In this document: positions 1 to 7,234 of the stretch, piece by piece
Numbering within the stretch: the first letter of the stretch is position 1
Layout: every line of letters starts with the position of its first letter
NCBI GenBank assembly: GCA_900318915.1
Contig: ONMI01000001.1
Coordinates: 1-64,000 of the forward strand
Length of the DNA: 64,000 bases
Direction of reading: 5' to 3'
Source of the DNA: an uncultured Prevotellaceae bacterium
GTDB taxonomy: Bacteria > Bacteroidota > Bacteroidia > Bacteroidales > Bacteroidaceae
Notes under the pieces: generated by a model
Told to the model about the DNA's origin: nothing
Seen by the model: the letters and a program-made list of their open reading frames with translations, nothing else
Databases searched by the model: none
Position numbers and translations under genes: made by a program

Positions 1-225
1 GGCCTCCTTTTCTTTTATTCCCCTCGCCCTTTACATCGCCCTTGGCGGCGGGTCGGAATAAACATCCTATTTGTAGCAGTAGGTCGCTTTCACCACGTTG
101 CCATGTTGTTGGGTAATTCCCGATAACCAAATTCTTTTCGGAATGTTAGGAGATTTGGTTTTATTTCTCTATTTTTGCATAAAGGAAGCCATTGTGCCAT
201 GCGGCAGCAAAACACAGACAAACCT
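1..225. other. Left-edge non-coding stretch
   Basis: No convincing gene is visible before the start codon at 226. The stretch contains a -7-like element (positions 170-177, T-A-T-T-T-T-T-G) but no well-spaced TTTG at -33. The inverted CCAAAT/ATTTGG pair around 128-158 is weak. The left part may hold the 3' end of a transcript lying outside the window. Confidence 0.4.
170..177 (+). promoter_or_regulatory. Candidate -7 promoter element for the 226 gene
   Basis: The sequence matches the Bacteroidetes -7 consensus TAnnTTTG. A TTTG at 154-157 is only 12 bp away, so the -33 element is poor. If used, transcription starts near 185. That rules out the TTG codon at 175 and favours ATG 226 (or 199). 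Confidence 0.35.
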
Positions 226-1014
226 ATGCGAATGAAAACAAGAAAACTGACAGCCCTTTTGGTTATCGCAGCGGCTCTCCTGCTGGCACTGCCGGCAGTG
301 GCGCAGAGCGGCACCGTCACACGCCATGCCTTTACGGCGAAGTTCCAAAAGTCTAAAATCGTGGTGAGCATCTGGTTCGAGGAGTCCGACGAGGGTGACC
401 TCTCTGGCGAAATCGTCTACACCAGCAGCAAAAAGCAGACACCTTTCCGTATCTTCGGCAGCGTCGTCAATCTGCCCGGGAACCAGCGGGTCTATTCCCT
501 CAGCGAGTATCAGGCCGACGGAAGCATCTCCGGCACATTCCATATCAAACGCAATCTCACCGACGGCAGGCTCACCGGCAAGTGGAGCGATATGGGGTTC
601 GGCAGCAAGCAGCGCACCTATACCATGCGCCTCGCCACCGCAGCATTCCCCCAGGGTAAGGGGGGCACTTTCGCAGCGCCCAGCGAACTCTCCGGCCGTT
701 ACAGCTATGACCGTGTGGATGAGGTCAAGGGACATCTGGGCGGCACGGTGGAGATAAACCGCCTGCGGGGCAGCACGGAAAAAATGGAGGTGAATATCAC
801 GAAAAACGACCCCAATATCGCGGAGTTCAGAGAGTGTCTCTTCTATAGAAACGGTGTCTTTAAAGGTAGTCTCTCCGATTGTGGCTACTCGTTCACCGTG
901 CGGGTGTTCAGCGATTTCGTGCGGGTGCGCACCACATCTCCTACCGACCGTACCTACGACTGTTTCGGTGCTTTTACCACGCTCGACGGGTTCTTCCTCC
1001 GTGTGGCCGATTAG
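226..1014 (+). CDS. Secreted protein of unknown function
   Basis: From ATG 226 the product is 262 aa and begins with a clear signal peptide (MRMKTRKLTALLVIAAALL, then a cleavage region near PAVAQS). There is no lipobox, so it is probably periplasmic or exported. The mature part is rich in Ser, Thr, Gly and aromatic residues in alternating short strands, which suggests a mostly beta protein. I recognise no family motif. The in-frame TTG at 175 and ATG at 199 are upstream alternatives, but only 226 places the signal peptide at the N terminus. It lies 184 bp upstream of the ExbB-like operon, which has its own -7 element, so joint function is not shown. Confidence 0.7.
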   Translation: MRMKTRKLTALLVIAAALLLALPAVAQSGTVTRHAFTAKFQKSKIVVSIWFEESDEGDLSGEIVYTSSKKQTPFRIFGSVVNLPGNQRVYSLSEYQADGSISGTFHIKRNLTDGRLTGKWSDMGFGSKQRTYTMRLATAAFPQGKGGTFAAPSELSGRYSYDRVDEVKGHLGGTVEINRLRGSTEKMEVNITKNDPNIAEFRECLFYRNGVFKGSLSDCGYSFTVRVFSDFVRVRTTSPTDRTYDCFGAFTTLDGFFLRVAD

Positions 1015-1123
1015 CGCCCGGCGGTCGGTTCTTGGACCGTCTGCGGGGGTGGCCGCCACCATGCCGGTGCCTCTTTTACATATTTTTAAGTCCCATTTGT
1101 GTGAGCATGTCTTTTTTATTGCT

Positions 1124-1131
1124 TACTTTTG
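1124..1131 (+). promoter_or_regulatory. Candidate -7 element for the exbB-like operon
   Basis: T-A-C-T-T-T-T-G matches TAnnTTTG. A TTTG at 1096-1099 lies 24 bp upstream, slightly longer than the 19-20 bp seen at the best promoters in this window. The predicted transcript has a leader of about 60 nt before ATG 1199. Confidence 0.45.
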
Positions 1132-1198
1132 CATGCGGCTTCATCTGGGGCTGCATGGCACAGTGTGTGCCGTTGCGTAAAAAGAAACCTTCAGAAAT

Positions 1199-2128
1199 AT
1201 GAAACATCTGTTATTCGCATTCTTCCTCTCATGGTCCTGTATGGTCCTGCCCGTGGCGGCGCAGACCGACGACCCCGCAGCCGAACTGCGGGCCAAAGCC
1301 GTATCTACAGTGGCGGCCGACCAGCCCGGTGCCTCCAGTCTGCAGAAACCGGCCGAGAAGGGTCAGGAGCCTGAAGAGGAGGAGGCTGATGCCATGACAG
1401 CGGCGCTCGACAGCGATGTGCAGGCCACAATGGCCGAAGCAAAGGCCGGGGCCGACGAGGAAATCGTGGTGGAGGAAACAACCGACGAGAGCTTCCGCAA
1501 GTCGCTCAAGCGCAAGTTTATCGAGGGCAACGCCGGATTCATGTCGCTGGTGGCGCTCGCCCTGGTGCTGGGACTGGCCTTCTGTATCGAGCGCATTATC
1601 TACCTCACCCTGTCTGAAATCAATACCCGCCGCTTCCTGGCCGACCTCGATGCCAAGATACAGGCGGGCGACATAGAGGGTGCCACAGCCCTCTGCCGCG
1701 ACACGCGCGGTCCGGTGGCCTCCATCTGCTGCCAGGGCCTGCTCCGTATCAATGAACGGGTGGATGTGATAGAGCGTGCCGTCACCTCCTACGGCAGCGT
1801 GCAGGCCGCCCTGCTTGAGAAGGGCTGCTCCTGGATCACGCTCTGCATAGCCGTGGCGCCGTCGCTCGGATTCCTCGGCACCGTCATCGGCATGGTCATG
1901 GCGTTCGACCAGATACAGAATGCCGGCGATATCAGTCCCACCATTGTGGCGGCCGGTATGAAGGTGGCGCTCATCACCACCATCTTCGGTATCATCGTGG
2001 CGCTCATCCTGCAGCTCTTCTACAATTTCATTCTCACCAAGATAGAGAATCTCACTGCCGAGATGGAAGATGCGGGCATCACCCTGCTCGATGCCATCGT
2101 GAAGCACAAAGCCCGTTCTGCACGCTGA
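1199..2128 (+). CDS. ExbB/TolQ/MotA-family proton channel subunit with signal peptide
   Basis: The 309-aa protein has a cleavable-looking signal peptide (residues 1-21), an acidic Ala/Glu-rich periplasmic segment (about 25-105, with a Glu cluster near 58-62), a first membrane helix at about 113-135, a cytoplasmic domain, and two further helices at about 211-235 and 255-277 in the typical MotA/TolQ/ExbB fold (motif APSLGFLGTVIGMVMAF). The family forms a proton-motive-force-driven stator with ExbD/TolR in the inner membrane. The N-terminal extension makes it longer than E. coli ExbB. The stop overlaps the next start by one base (TGATG), so translation is probably coupled. It is followed by a 4-TM protein and two ExbD-like proteins. 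Confidence 0.88.
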   Translation: MKHLLFAFFLSWSCMVLPVAAQTDDPAAELRAKAVSTVAADQPGASSLQKPAEKGQEPEEEEADAMTAALDSDVQATMAEAKAGADEEIVVEETTDESFRKSLKRKFIEGNAGFMSLVALALVLGLAFCIERIIYLTLSEINTRRFLADLDAKIQAGDIEGATALCRDTRGPVASICCQGLLRINERVDVIERAVTSYGSVQAALLEKGCSWITLCIAVAPSLGFLGTVIGMVMAFDQIQNAGDISPTIVAAGMKVALITTIFGIIVALILQLFYNFILTKIENLTAEMEDAGITLLDAIVKHKARSAR

Positions 2129-2616
2129 TGAAACGTTCTCCCTATCGTATATCCAGCCGCATTCTCTGCGTTCTGTCGGCCCTTATCGCCCTCATGTTCG
2201 TGCTCTTCTTCCTCGTGGGCTACAACCGCTATTTCGAGGAAGACAGCCAGTTCAGGGCACCTTTGCTCACCGATGCCCTGCTCGTGTTTGTGGCCCTTGT
2301 GCTCATCGGCACACTGGCCGTCACAGCATGGTCGGTGGTGGCGGGTTGGCGGCAGCGGGCTTCCGCCCGCACCATGGTGGGGCGTGTGCCGCTGCGCACA
2401 CTGCACGGCGGCATTGCCTGTGCGGTTCTGGTGCTGGCCGGTCTGGCGTGGGTTTTGGGCTCGTCGGAGCCACTGCTGGTCAACGGCGTGCCGTTCACCT
2501 CGTCCTTCTGGCTGCATACGGCTGATATGTTTGTGGCGCTGTGCACAGTGCTCATCATCGTCACCTTGGTGGCGGCTGGCTGCTCGTCGTGGCTGGCCAT
2601 GCGCAAAAAGAGATAA
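2128..2616 (+). CDS. Four-helix inner-membrane protein of the ExbBD operon, unknown function
   Basis: The 162-aa product has four hydrophobic segments (about 12-32, 46-70, 93-113 and 130-155) and a basic C terminus (MRKKR), consistent with an inner-membrane protein with both ends inside. No family motif is recognised. It starts on the last base of the exbB-like stop codon and ends 3 nt before the first ExbD gene, so it is made as part of the same unit. It may be an accessory subunit of the proton-channel complex; this is inference from position only. Confidence 0.7.
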   Translation: MKRSPYRISSRILCVLSALIALMFVLFFLVGYNRYFEEDSQFRAPLLTDALLVFVALVLIGTLAVTAWSVVAGWRQRASARTMVGRVPLRTLHGGIACAVLVLAGLAWVLGSSEPLLVNGVPFTSSFWLHTADMFVALCTVLIIVTLVAAGCSSWLAMRKKR

Positions 2617-2619
2617 ACC

Positions 2620-3216
2620 ATGGGTAGTCTACGCCATAAACGCTCTGTACCGGGACTCAACACCGCATCGGTGGCCGATATCTCCTTCACCCTGCTCATT
2701 CTGTTTCTCGTGGTCACTTCTATCGACACCGAGAAGGGCATTCGCCGGCGGCTGCCGCCCAATGTGCCCGAAAAGCAGCTCAACGCTGTGCAGGAGGTGG
2801 CGCCGCGCAATGTGCTCCGCATCCGCCTGCTGGCCGACAACACCGTGACCATCGGCGGCGATACGGCCGCTTTCAGCGATGTCAAGGCGCGGGTGATGCG
2901 TTTTGTAGACAATCCCGCCAATGCCGACGACCTGCCCGAGAAGGCCATGGAAAACATCCCGCTGCTGGGCTATCTTCCCGTCACCGGGAAACATGTCATA
3001 CAGCTCACGGCTGAGCGCGCGGCCGACTATCAGTCGTGGTTCACCCTGCAGAACGAAATTGTGGCAGCTTATGCCCAATTGCGCGACGATTTCACCATGC
3101 GTCATTTCGGCAAGCACTATGCCGCTTGCAGCGAGCGTCAGAAAGAAGCCGCCAGGGCCTGCTATCCGCAGCGTGTGTCGGAAGAGTATGTGCGGCAGAA
3201 AGGAGGTGGCAAATGA
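2620..3216 (+). CDS. ExbD/TolR-family biopolymer transport protein, first copy
   Basis: The 198-aa protein has a short basic cytoplasmic N terminus, one membrane helix at about 18-36 with the conserved channel Asp at residue 20 (motif LNTASVADISFTLLILFLV), and a periplasmic domain. ExbD subunits couple proton flow through ExbB to work in the periplasm, usually through TonB or TolA. The C-terminal part (about 120-198) is longer than in the second copy and carries extra Cys and charged residues. Its stop (3214-3216) overlaps the start of the second ExbD by 4 nt. Confidence 0.85.
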   Translation: MGSLRHKRSVPGLNTASVADISFTLLILFLVVTSIDTEKGIRRRLPPNVPEKQLNAVQEVAPRNVLRIRLLADNTVTIGGDTAAFSDVKARVMRFVDNPANADDLPEKAMENIPLLGYLPVTGKHVIQLTAERAADYQSWFTLQNEIVAAYAQLRDDFTMRHFGKHYAACSERQKEAARACYPQRVSEEYVRQKGGGK

Positions 3217-3680
3217 GCGGCATGCGTCGGCGCCGTGAGATGCCCGGGCTCAATACGTCTTCCTTGCCCGACCTTATCTTTACGGTCCTTTTCTTCTTCA
3301 TGATTGTCACCCACATGCGCAGTGTGCCGGTCAAGGTGGCCTGTCGCGCTCCAAAAGGTCATGAGCTGTCCAAGCTTGTCAAGAAAACCACCGTGGTGCA
3401 CGTGTGGATAGGACGCCCCGTGGGCCAGCCCTCGGCCGACTACCAGATTCAGGTCAACGACAGGGTGGTGCCTCTCTCGCAGCTGGCATCGGCGCTCGTC
3501 GAGGAGCGTGAGCGTATGGCGCCCGAAGACATGGAGAGCGTCTATGTGTCGCTCAAGGCCGACAGCCGTGCTCCCATGGGGCTGGTCACCGATGTGAAAC
3601 TGGCCCTGCGTCAGGCCAATCTGCTGCAGGTGGCCTACTCGGCGGTGGAGATGGCTCCCGAAACGGCAGCAAAACCGTAA
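3213..3680 (+). CDS. ExbD/TolR-family biopolymer transport protein, second copy
   Basis: The start is ATG 3213, overlapping the preceding stop in an ATGA arrangement and preceded by AAAGGAGGTGGC, an unusually strong Shine-Dalgarno site for this window. The 155-aa product has the same layout as its neighbour: basic N terminus, a helix at about 18-36 with Asp20 (LNTSSLPDLIFTVLFFFMIV), and a periplasmic domain. Two different ExbD-like proteins in one operon suggest a hetero-dimeric periplasmic arm. No tonB gene adjoins the operon. A 6-bp hairpin (3677-3693) around the stop is too weak to call a terminator. Confidence 0.85.
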   Translation: MSGMRRRREMPGLNTSSLPDLIFTVLFFFMIVTHMRSVPVKVACRAPKGHELSKLVKKTTVVHVWIGRPVGQPSADYQIQVNDRVVPLSQLASALVEERERMAPEDMESVYVSLKADSRAPMGLVTDVKLALRQANLLQVAYSAVEMAPETAAKP

Positions 3681-3943
3681 ACTTCCTGTTTACCACACCT
3701 TTTTGAGGAGTGTGTCCTGTTGGTTTACATCACCTGCTCCCATCCTGTTTTTGATTGAAAACAAGAAGATTTTCCCTCTGTTTGCTAAAAAATCACTATA
3801 TTATTTGGTTTTGAGGGCAGAAATTGTTATCTTTGCACAATTAGGTGCTACCGTGTAAAAACGGGTGCATCCAAACGAATTAGATTTTAGCAAACTATCA
3901 TTGACACAATTACTCTAATTTTTTTTAAGAAAACCTTTCAATT
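3681..3943. other. Intergenic region with Lrp promoter
   Basis: This 263-bp AT-rich stretch has no ORF of note. It holds the Lrp-gene promoter (3804-3835) and an approximately 100-nt A/T-rich leader. Confidence 0.6.
3804..3835 (+). promoter_or_regulatory. Promoter of the Lrp/AsnC gene
   Basis: TTTG at 3804-3807 and TATCTTTG at 3828-3835 are separated by 20 bp, a near-perfect Bacteroidetes house-keeping promoter. Transcription would begin about 3841, giving a leader of roughly 100 nt. Confidence 0.75.
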
Positions 3944-4399
3944 ATGGCATACCACGGTATAGACGCATTAGACAAGAAAATTTTGAAGATGATTTCGAAT
4001 GATGCCCGTGTGGCTTTCCTCGAGGTGGCTCGTGCCTGCAACGTGAGTGGAGCAGCCATTCATCAGCGCATACAGAAGCTCACCAATCTTGGTGTTATCA
4101 AGGGCTCGCAGTTTATCATCAACCCAGAGAAGATCGGATATGAGACATGTGCTTACATCGGCCTCTACCTGAAAGACCCCGAGAAGTTCGACGAGGTGGT
4201 GGAGGAGCTGCAGCGCATTCCCGAGGTGGTGGAGTGCCATTACACCACGGGAGGTTTCGACATGTTCATCAAGATTTACGCCCGCAACAACCATCACCTG
4301 CTCAACATCATTCACGACAAACTGCAGCCGCTGGGCCTGTCGAGAAGTGAGACCATCATCTCCTTCCATGCCTCCATCGACCGTCAGCTGGATGAATGA
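3944..4399 (+). CDS. Lrp/AsnC-family transcriptional regulator
   Basis: The 151-aa protein has an N-terminal winged helix-turn-helix (about 5-60, LDKKILKMISNDARVAFLEV, then the recognition helix near GAAIHQRIQKL) and a C-terminal RAM/AsnC ligand-binding domain (about 68-145). Members bind DNA as dimers or octamers and respond to amino acids. Length and layout are standard. It is monocistronic between its own promoter and a strong terminator. The target cannot be told from the sequence. Confidence 0.92.
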   Translation: MAYHGIDALDKKILKMISNDARVAFLEVARACNVSGAAIHQRIQKLTNLGVIKGSQFIINPEKIGYETCAYIGLYLKDPEKFDEVVEELQRIPEVVECHYTTGGFDMFIKIYARNNHHLLNIIHDKLQPLGLSRSETIISFHASIDRQLDE

Positions 4400-4414
4400 A
4401 CAGACGGGTTCATG

Positions 4415-4452
4415 AAACGACAAATGCCGGCAAGTGCCGGCATTTGTCGTTT
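4415..4452. terminator. Bidirectional terminator between lrp and folA
   Basis: A perfect 17-bp inverted repeat (4415-4431 and 4436-4452) encloses a 4-nt loop AAGT, with AAA on one side and TTT on the other. It serves the rightward Lrp gene and the leftward folA operon, which converge here. Confidence 0.9.
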
Positions 4453-4459
4453 CTGGCCT

Positions 4460-4951
4460 TTATTCTGCTTTCCGCCTCACATAGTCTACGAAGGCATAGG
4501 CCTGCTTGTGTCTTTCGTCGGTGGGGTGATTCTCGCGCCACACTTCTTCCCAGTCGTCATAGGGCGGGAAGAAGGCGTCGGCCTCTTCGGGCAGGTCGTC
4601 TATCTCGGTCAGGTTCAGCACATCGGCTCGGTCCATGGCCTGGCGGTAGACGCTGGCACCGCCTATCACAAACACTTCTTCTTCCTCGGTGCAGTGGTTC
4701 AGTGCCTCCTCGAGCGAGGCATAGCAGTCGCATCCCTCTATCGCCTTCATGCTCCGGGTGAGCACGATGTTGCGGCGGTGGGGCAGGGCGCCGTGCGGCA
4801 GCGAGTCGTAGGTGCACCGTCCCATGATGATGGTATGGCCGGTGGTGAGCTGTTTGAAACGTTTCAGGTCGTTGGGCAGCCAGTAGAGCAGTCGGTTGTC
4901 GAGTCCGATGGCCCGGTTGCGGGCCACGGCGGCTATCAGGTGTAGGGTCAT
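4460..4951 (-). CDS. folA: Dihydrofolate reductase
   Basis: Reduces dihydrofolate to tetrahydrofolate with NADPH in the cytoplasm, regenerating the folate oxidised by thymidylate synthase. The 163-aa protein shows the family landmarks in order: AAVARNRAIGLDNRLLYWLP (Met20-loop region with the substrate-binding acidic position carried by the following ND), TIIMGRCTYDSLP (cofactor binding), and VFVIGGASVYRQAM. Length is close to E. coli DHFR. It is the last gene of a leftward operon, 19 bp after thyA, an arrangement that fits the coupled reactions. Confidence 0.95.
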   Translation of the reverse strand: MTLHLIAAVARNRAIGLDNRLLYWLPNDLKRFKQLTTGHTIIMGRCTYDSLPHGALPHRRNIVLTRSMKAIEGCDCYASLEEALNHCTEEEEVFVIGGASVYRQAMDRADVLNLTEIDDLPEEADAFFPPYDDWEEVWRENHPTDERHKQAYAFVDYVRRKAE

Positions 4952-4970
4952 GGTTAGGGTTTTTATGGGG

Positions 4971-5765
4971 TTATACCGATACCTGGCCGGCTATATGGGG
5001 CCAGGGGTCGTAGCCTTCCAGTTTGAAGTCGTCGTACTTGAATCCGAAGATGTCGTTCACATCGGGGTTCAGCACCATGGTGGGCAGAGGGCGCGGTGTG
5101 CGGCTGAGTTGCAGTTTCACCTGCTCCAGATGGTTCAGGTAGATGTGGGTGTCGCCGGTGGTGTGTATGAATTCGCCGGCCTTCAGACCTGTCACCTGTG
5201 CCATCATCATGAGCAGCAGGGCATAGGAGGCTATGTTGAAGGGCACACCGAGAAAGGTGTCGGCCGACCGCTGGTAGAGCTGCAGGCTCAGGCGTCCGTC
5301 GGCCACGTAAAACTGAAACAGGGTGTGGCAGGGCGGCAGGGCCATTTTCTCCACTTCGGCCACATTCCAGGCACTCACTATCATGCGCCGTGAGTCGGGG
5401 TGATGCTTGATGAGGTTCACCACGTTGGCTATCTGGTCGATGGTGCCGCCTTGGTAGTCGGGCCACGACCGCCACTGATGCCCGTACACGGGTCCCAGCT
5501 CGCCGTTCTCGTCGGCCCATTCGTTCCATATCCTCACCCCGTTGTCTTGCAGGTATTTCACATTGGTGTCGCCGTTCAGAAACCATATCAGTTCGTGAAT
5601 GATGGATTTCAGGTGCAGTTTCTTGGTGGTGAGCAGAGGAAATCCCTCTTCCAGGTTGAATCGCATCTGGTGGCCGAAGATGCTGATGGTGCCCGTGCCG
5701 GTGCGGTCGGTTTTCTGCACGCCTTCGTCGAGGATGCGTTGCAGTAGGTCTAAGTATTGTTTCAT
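4971..5765 (-). CDS. thyA: Thymidylate synthase
   Basis: Converts dUMP and methylene-THF to dTMP and dihydrofolate. The 264-aa protein has the same length as E. coli ThyA and carries the catalytic Cys at residue 146 ([13 protein letters not shown]), the RTGTGT phosphate-binding segment near residue 21, and the C-terminal [13 protein letters not shown] region. It sits 19 bp upstream of folA and 30 bp downstream of the rRNA methyltransferase gene. Confidence 0.97.
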   Translation of the reverse strand: MKQYLDLLQRILDEGVQKTDRTGTGTISIFGHQMRFNLEEGFPLLTTKKLHLKSIIHELIWFLNGDTNVKYLQDNGVRIWNEWADENGELGPVYGHQWRSWPDYQGGTIDQIANVVNLIKHHPDSRRMIVSAWNVAEVEKMALPPCHTLFQFYVADGRLSLQLYQRSADTFLGVPFNIASYALLLMMMAQVTGLKAGEFIHTTGDTHIYLNHLEQVKLQLSRTPRPLPTMVLNPDVNDIFGFKYDDFKLEGYDPWPHIAGQVSV

Positions 5766-5795
5766 CTTTACTTGTTTTTTCTTTTTGTCGGTGCC

Positions 5796-7223
5796 TTATG
5801 GCAGGGCGAGCAGACCGCCGTCATCGTCGGGGCAGTGACTGCTCTTTATTTTCCATTCGGCAGGATATAGGTTGTTGGTGCGGTTGCCCAGGTGCTTGGC
5901 CCATCCCAGTGGCTGGCCCTGGCAGGTGAGCAGCACCAGTCCGCGGGGCGTGTCGGGCGGCAGCGTCAGGGCCGACGACTTCTGCAGATAGGCCACTGCA
6001 TCCTGTCGGCTCAGTTCGGCGAACGCCGTCTGCTGTCGGTCCAGCTGGGTGGAGAGGGCCAGGGCATGGTCGGGCACGAAGTCCTTCCCTTTGCGGCAGC
6101 CCAGGGCTATGCCGGCGTGCAGCACCTTCAGTGCCTTGGCCTCGTCCAGGGCCTGTACCCACCGGGTGGGGATGGCGGCCGTCAGGTGGCCCATGTCGCG
6201 CAGACTGTAGGCGTCGGGCTGTAGGATAGGGCGGGGCAGGGCATCGGTTCCTGTGCGGGTGTCCTGCCGGTTTTTCTTTCTGTTTTTCGTCTTTTCTTTT
6301 TCCAGCGGCAGCGAGCAGGGCAGCTGTTCGGCACCCGGTTTGCGCATCACGGCGAAGAACATGCCCTCGCCCTTTGTGCGTCCGGGTAGGAAGCGGTATA
6401 CCGGCCGCTGCCAGTCGGCGGCGAGCGAGCCTGTGATGCCCCATTCCTCTCTGGTGTCCACGGGCAGCAGTCGGGCACCGAGTTCACGCTCCATCCAAGC
6501 CACATTGTCCTCGTTCTCCTTGCGGTTCAGGGTGCAGGTGGAGTAGACAAGCAGTCCGCCCGGGCGCAGACAGTGCCACGCCTCGCCCACGATTTCCCGT
6601 TGCAGGCGTCGGCAGTTTTCCACATTGCCGGGTGTCCATTCTTCTATGGCCTTCGGGTCTTTCCTGAACATGCCCTCGCCCGAGCAGGGGGCATCGGTCA
6701 GCACCACGTCGAATTGCAGTCCGCTCTTGTGGTAGTCGGCGGGATAGTTCTGCGTCACCACCACGTCGGGGCATCCTAGTTTCATCAGGTTCTCGGCCAG
6801 GATGCAGGCCCTGGTGCGTATGGGCTCGTTGCTGAAGAGCAGGCTGCCCTCAGGCAGTGCGGTGAGCGCCGTTATCGATTTTCCGCCTGGTGCCGCGCAC
6901 AGGTCGAGCATCTTCACGGGGTGGTCTACATATTGTCTGAGCACATGGGCCAGAAACATCGATGAGGCCTCCTGCACGTAGTAGGCCCCGGCATGCAGCA
7001 GGGGGTCGAAGGTGAAATTGGGTCTGCGGGTCAGGTACATCCCCTCGCGGCACCAGGGCACGGGGCCGGCGCTGAGTCCTTCAGCCAGTGGTCCGGTCCA
7101 TTTCCACGGGTTCATCCTCACGCTCACGGGCGGTGTCTCGTCCAGTGCCGTGCAGTAGTCCTGGAAGAGGCTTTCGCCCATCCATTGGCGTGTGTAGGTG
7201 GTGAAGTCGGGGGGCAGGTTCAT
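5796..7223 (-). CDS. RsmF/NOP2/Sun-family rRNA cytosine-C5 methyltransferase
   Basis: The 475-aa protein is an S-adenosylmethionine-dependent RNA m5C methyltransferase. Visible motifs are LDLCAAPGGKS (SAM site, about 106-116), DAPCSGEGMFRKD with Cys180, and VYSTCTLNRKENEDNV with Cys230, the two cysteines of the m5C mechanism. The length and a C-terminal domain of about 170 aa, partly PUA-like (ending with the GQPLGWAKHLGNR segment), fit the RsmF/YebU subgroup rather than RsmB. The exact target base in rRNA is inferred from family only. It begins 11 bp after the PorE-like gene and is probably cotranscribed with thyA-folA. Confidence 0.88.
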   Translation of the reverse strand: MNLPPDFTTYTRQWMGESLFQDYCTALDETPPVSVRMNPWKWTGPLAEGLSAGPVPWCREGMYLTRRPNFTFDPLLHAGAYYVQEASSMFLAHVLRQYVDHPVKMLDLCAAPGGKSITALTALPEGSLLFSNEPIRTRACILAENLMKLGCPDVVVTQNYPADYHKSGLQFDVVLTDAPCSGEGMFRKDPKAIEEWTPGNVENCRRLQREIVGEAWHCLRPGGLLVYSTCTLNRKENEDNVAWMERELGARLLPVDTREEWGITGSLAADWQRPVYRFLPGRTKGEGMFFAVMRKPGAEQLPCSLPLEKEKTKNRKKNRQDTRTGTDALPRPILQPDAYSLRDMGHLTAAIPTRWVQALDEAKALKVLHAGIALGCRKGKDFVPDHALALSTQLDRQQTAFAELSRQDAVAYLQKSSALTLPPDTPRGLVLLTCQGQPLGWAKHLGNRTNNLYPAEWKIKSSHCPDDDGGLLALP

Positions 7224-7234
7224 GTGTCGGGTGT

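Noticed and set aside
3677..3693. GTAAAC/GTTTAC hairpin at the exbD stop as a terminator
   Set aside because: The stem is only 6 bp and AT-rich, with no proper T-run directly after it.
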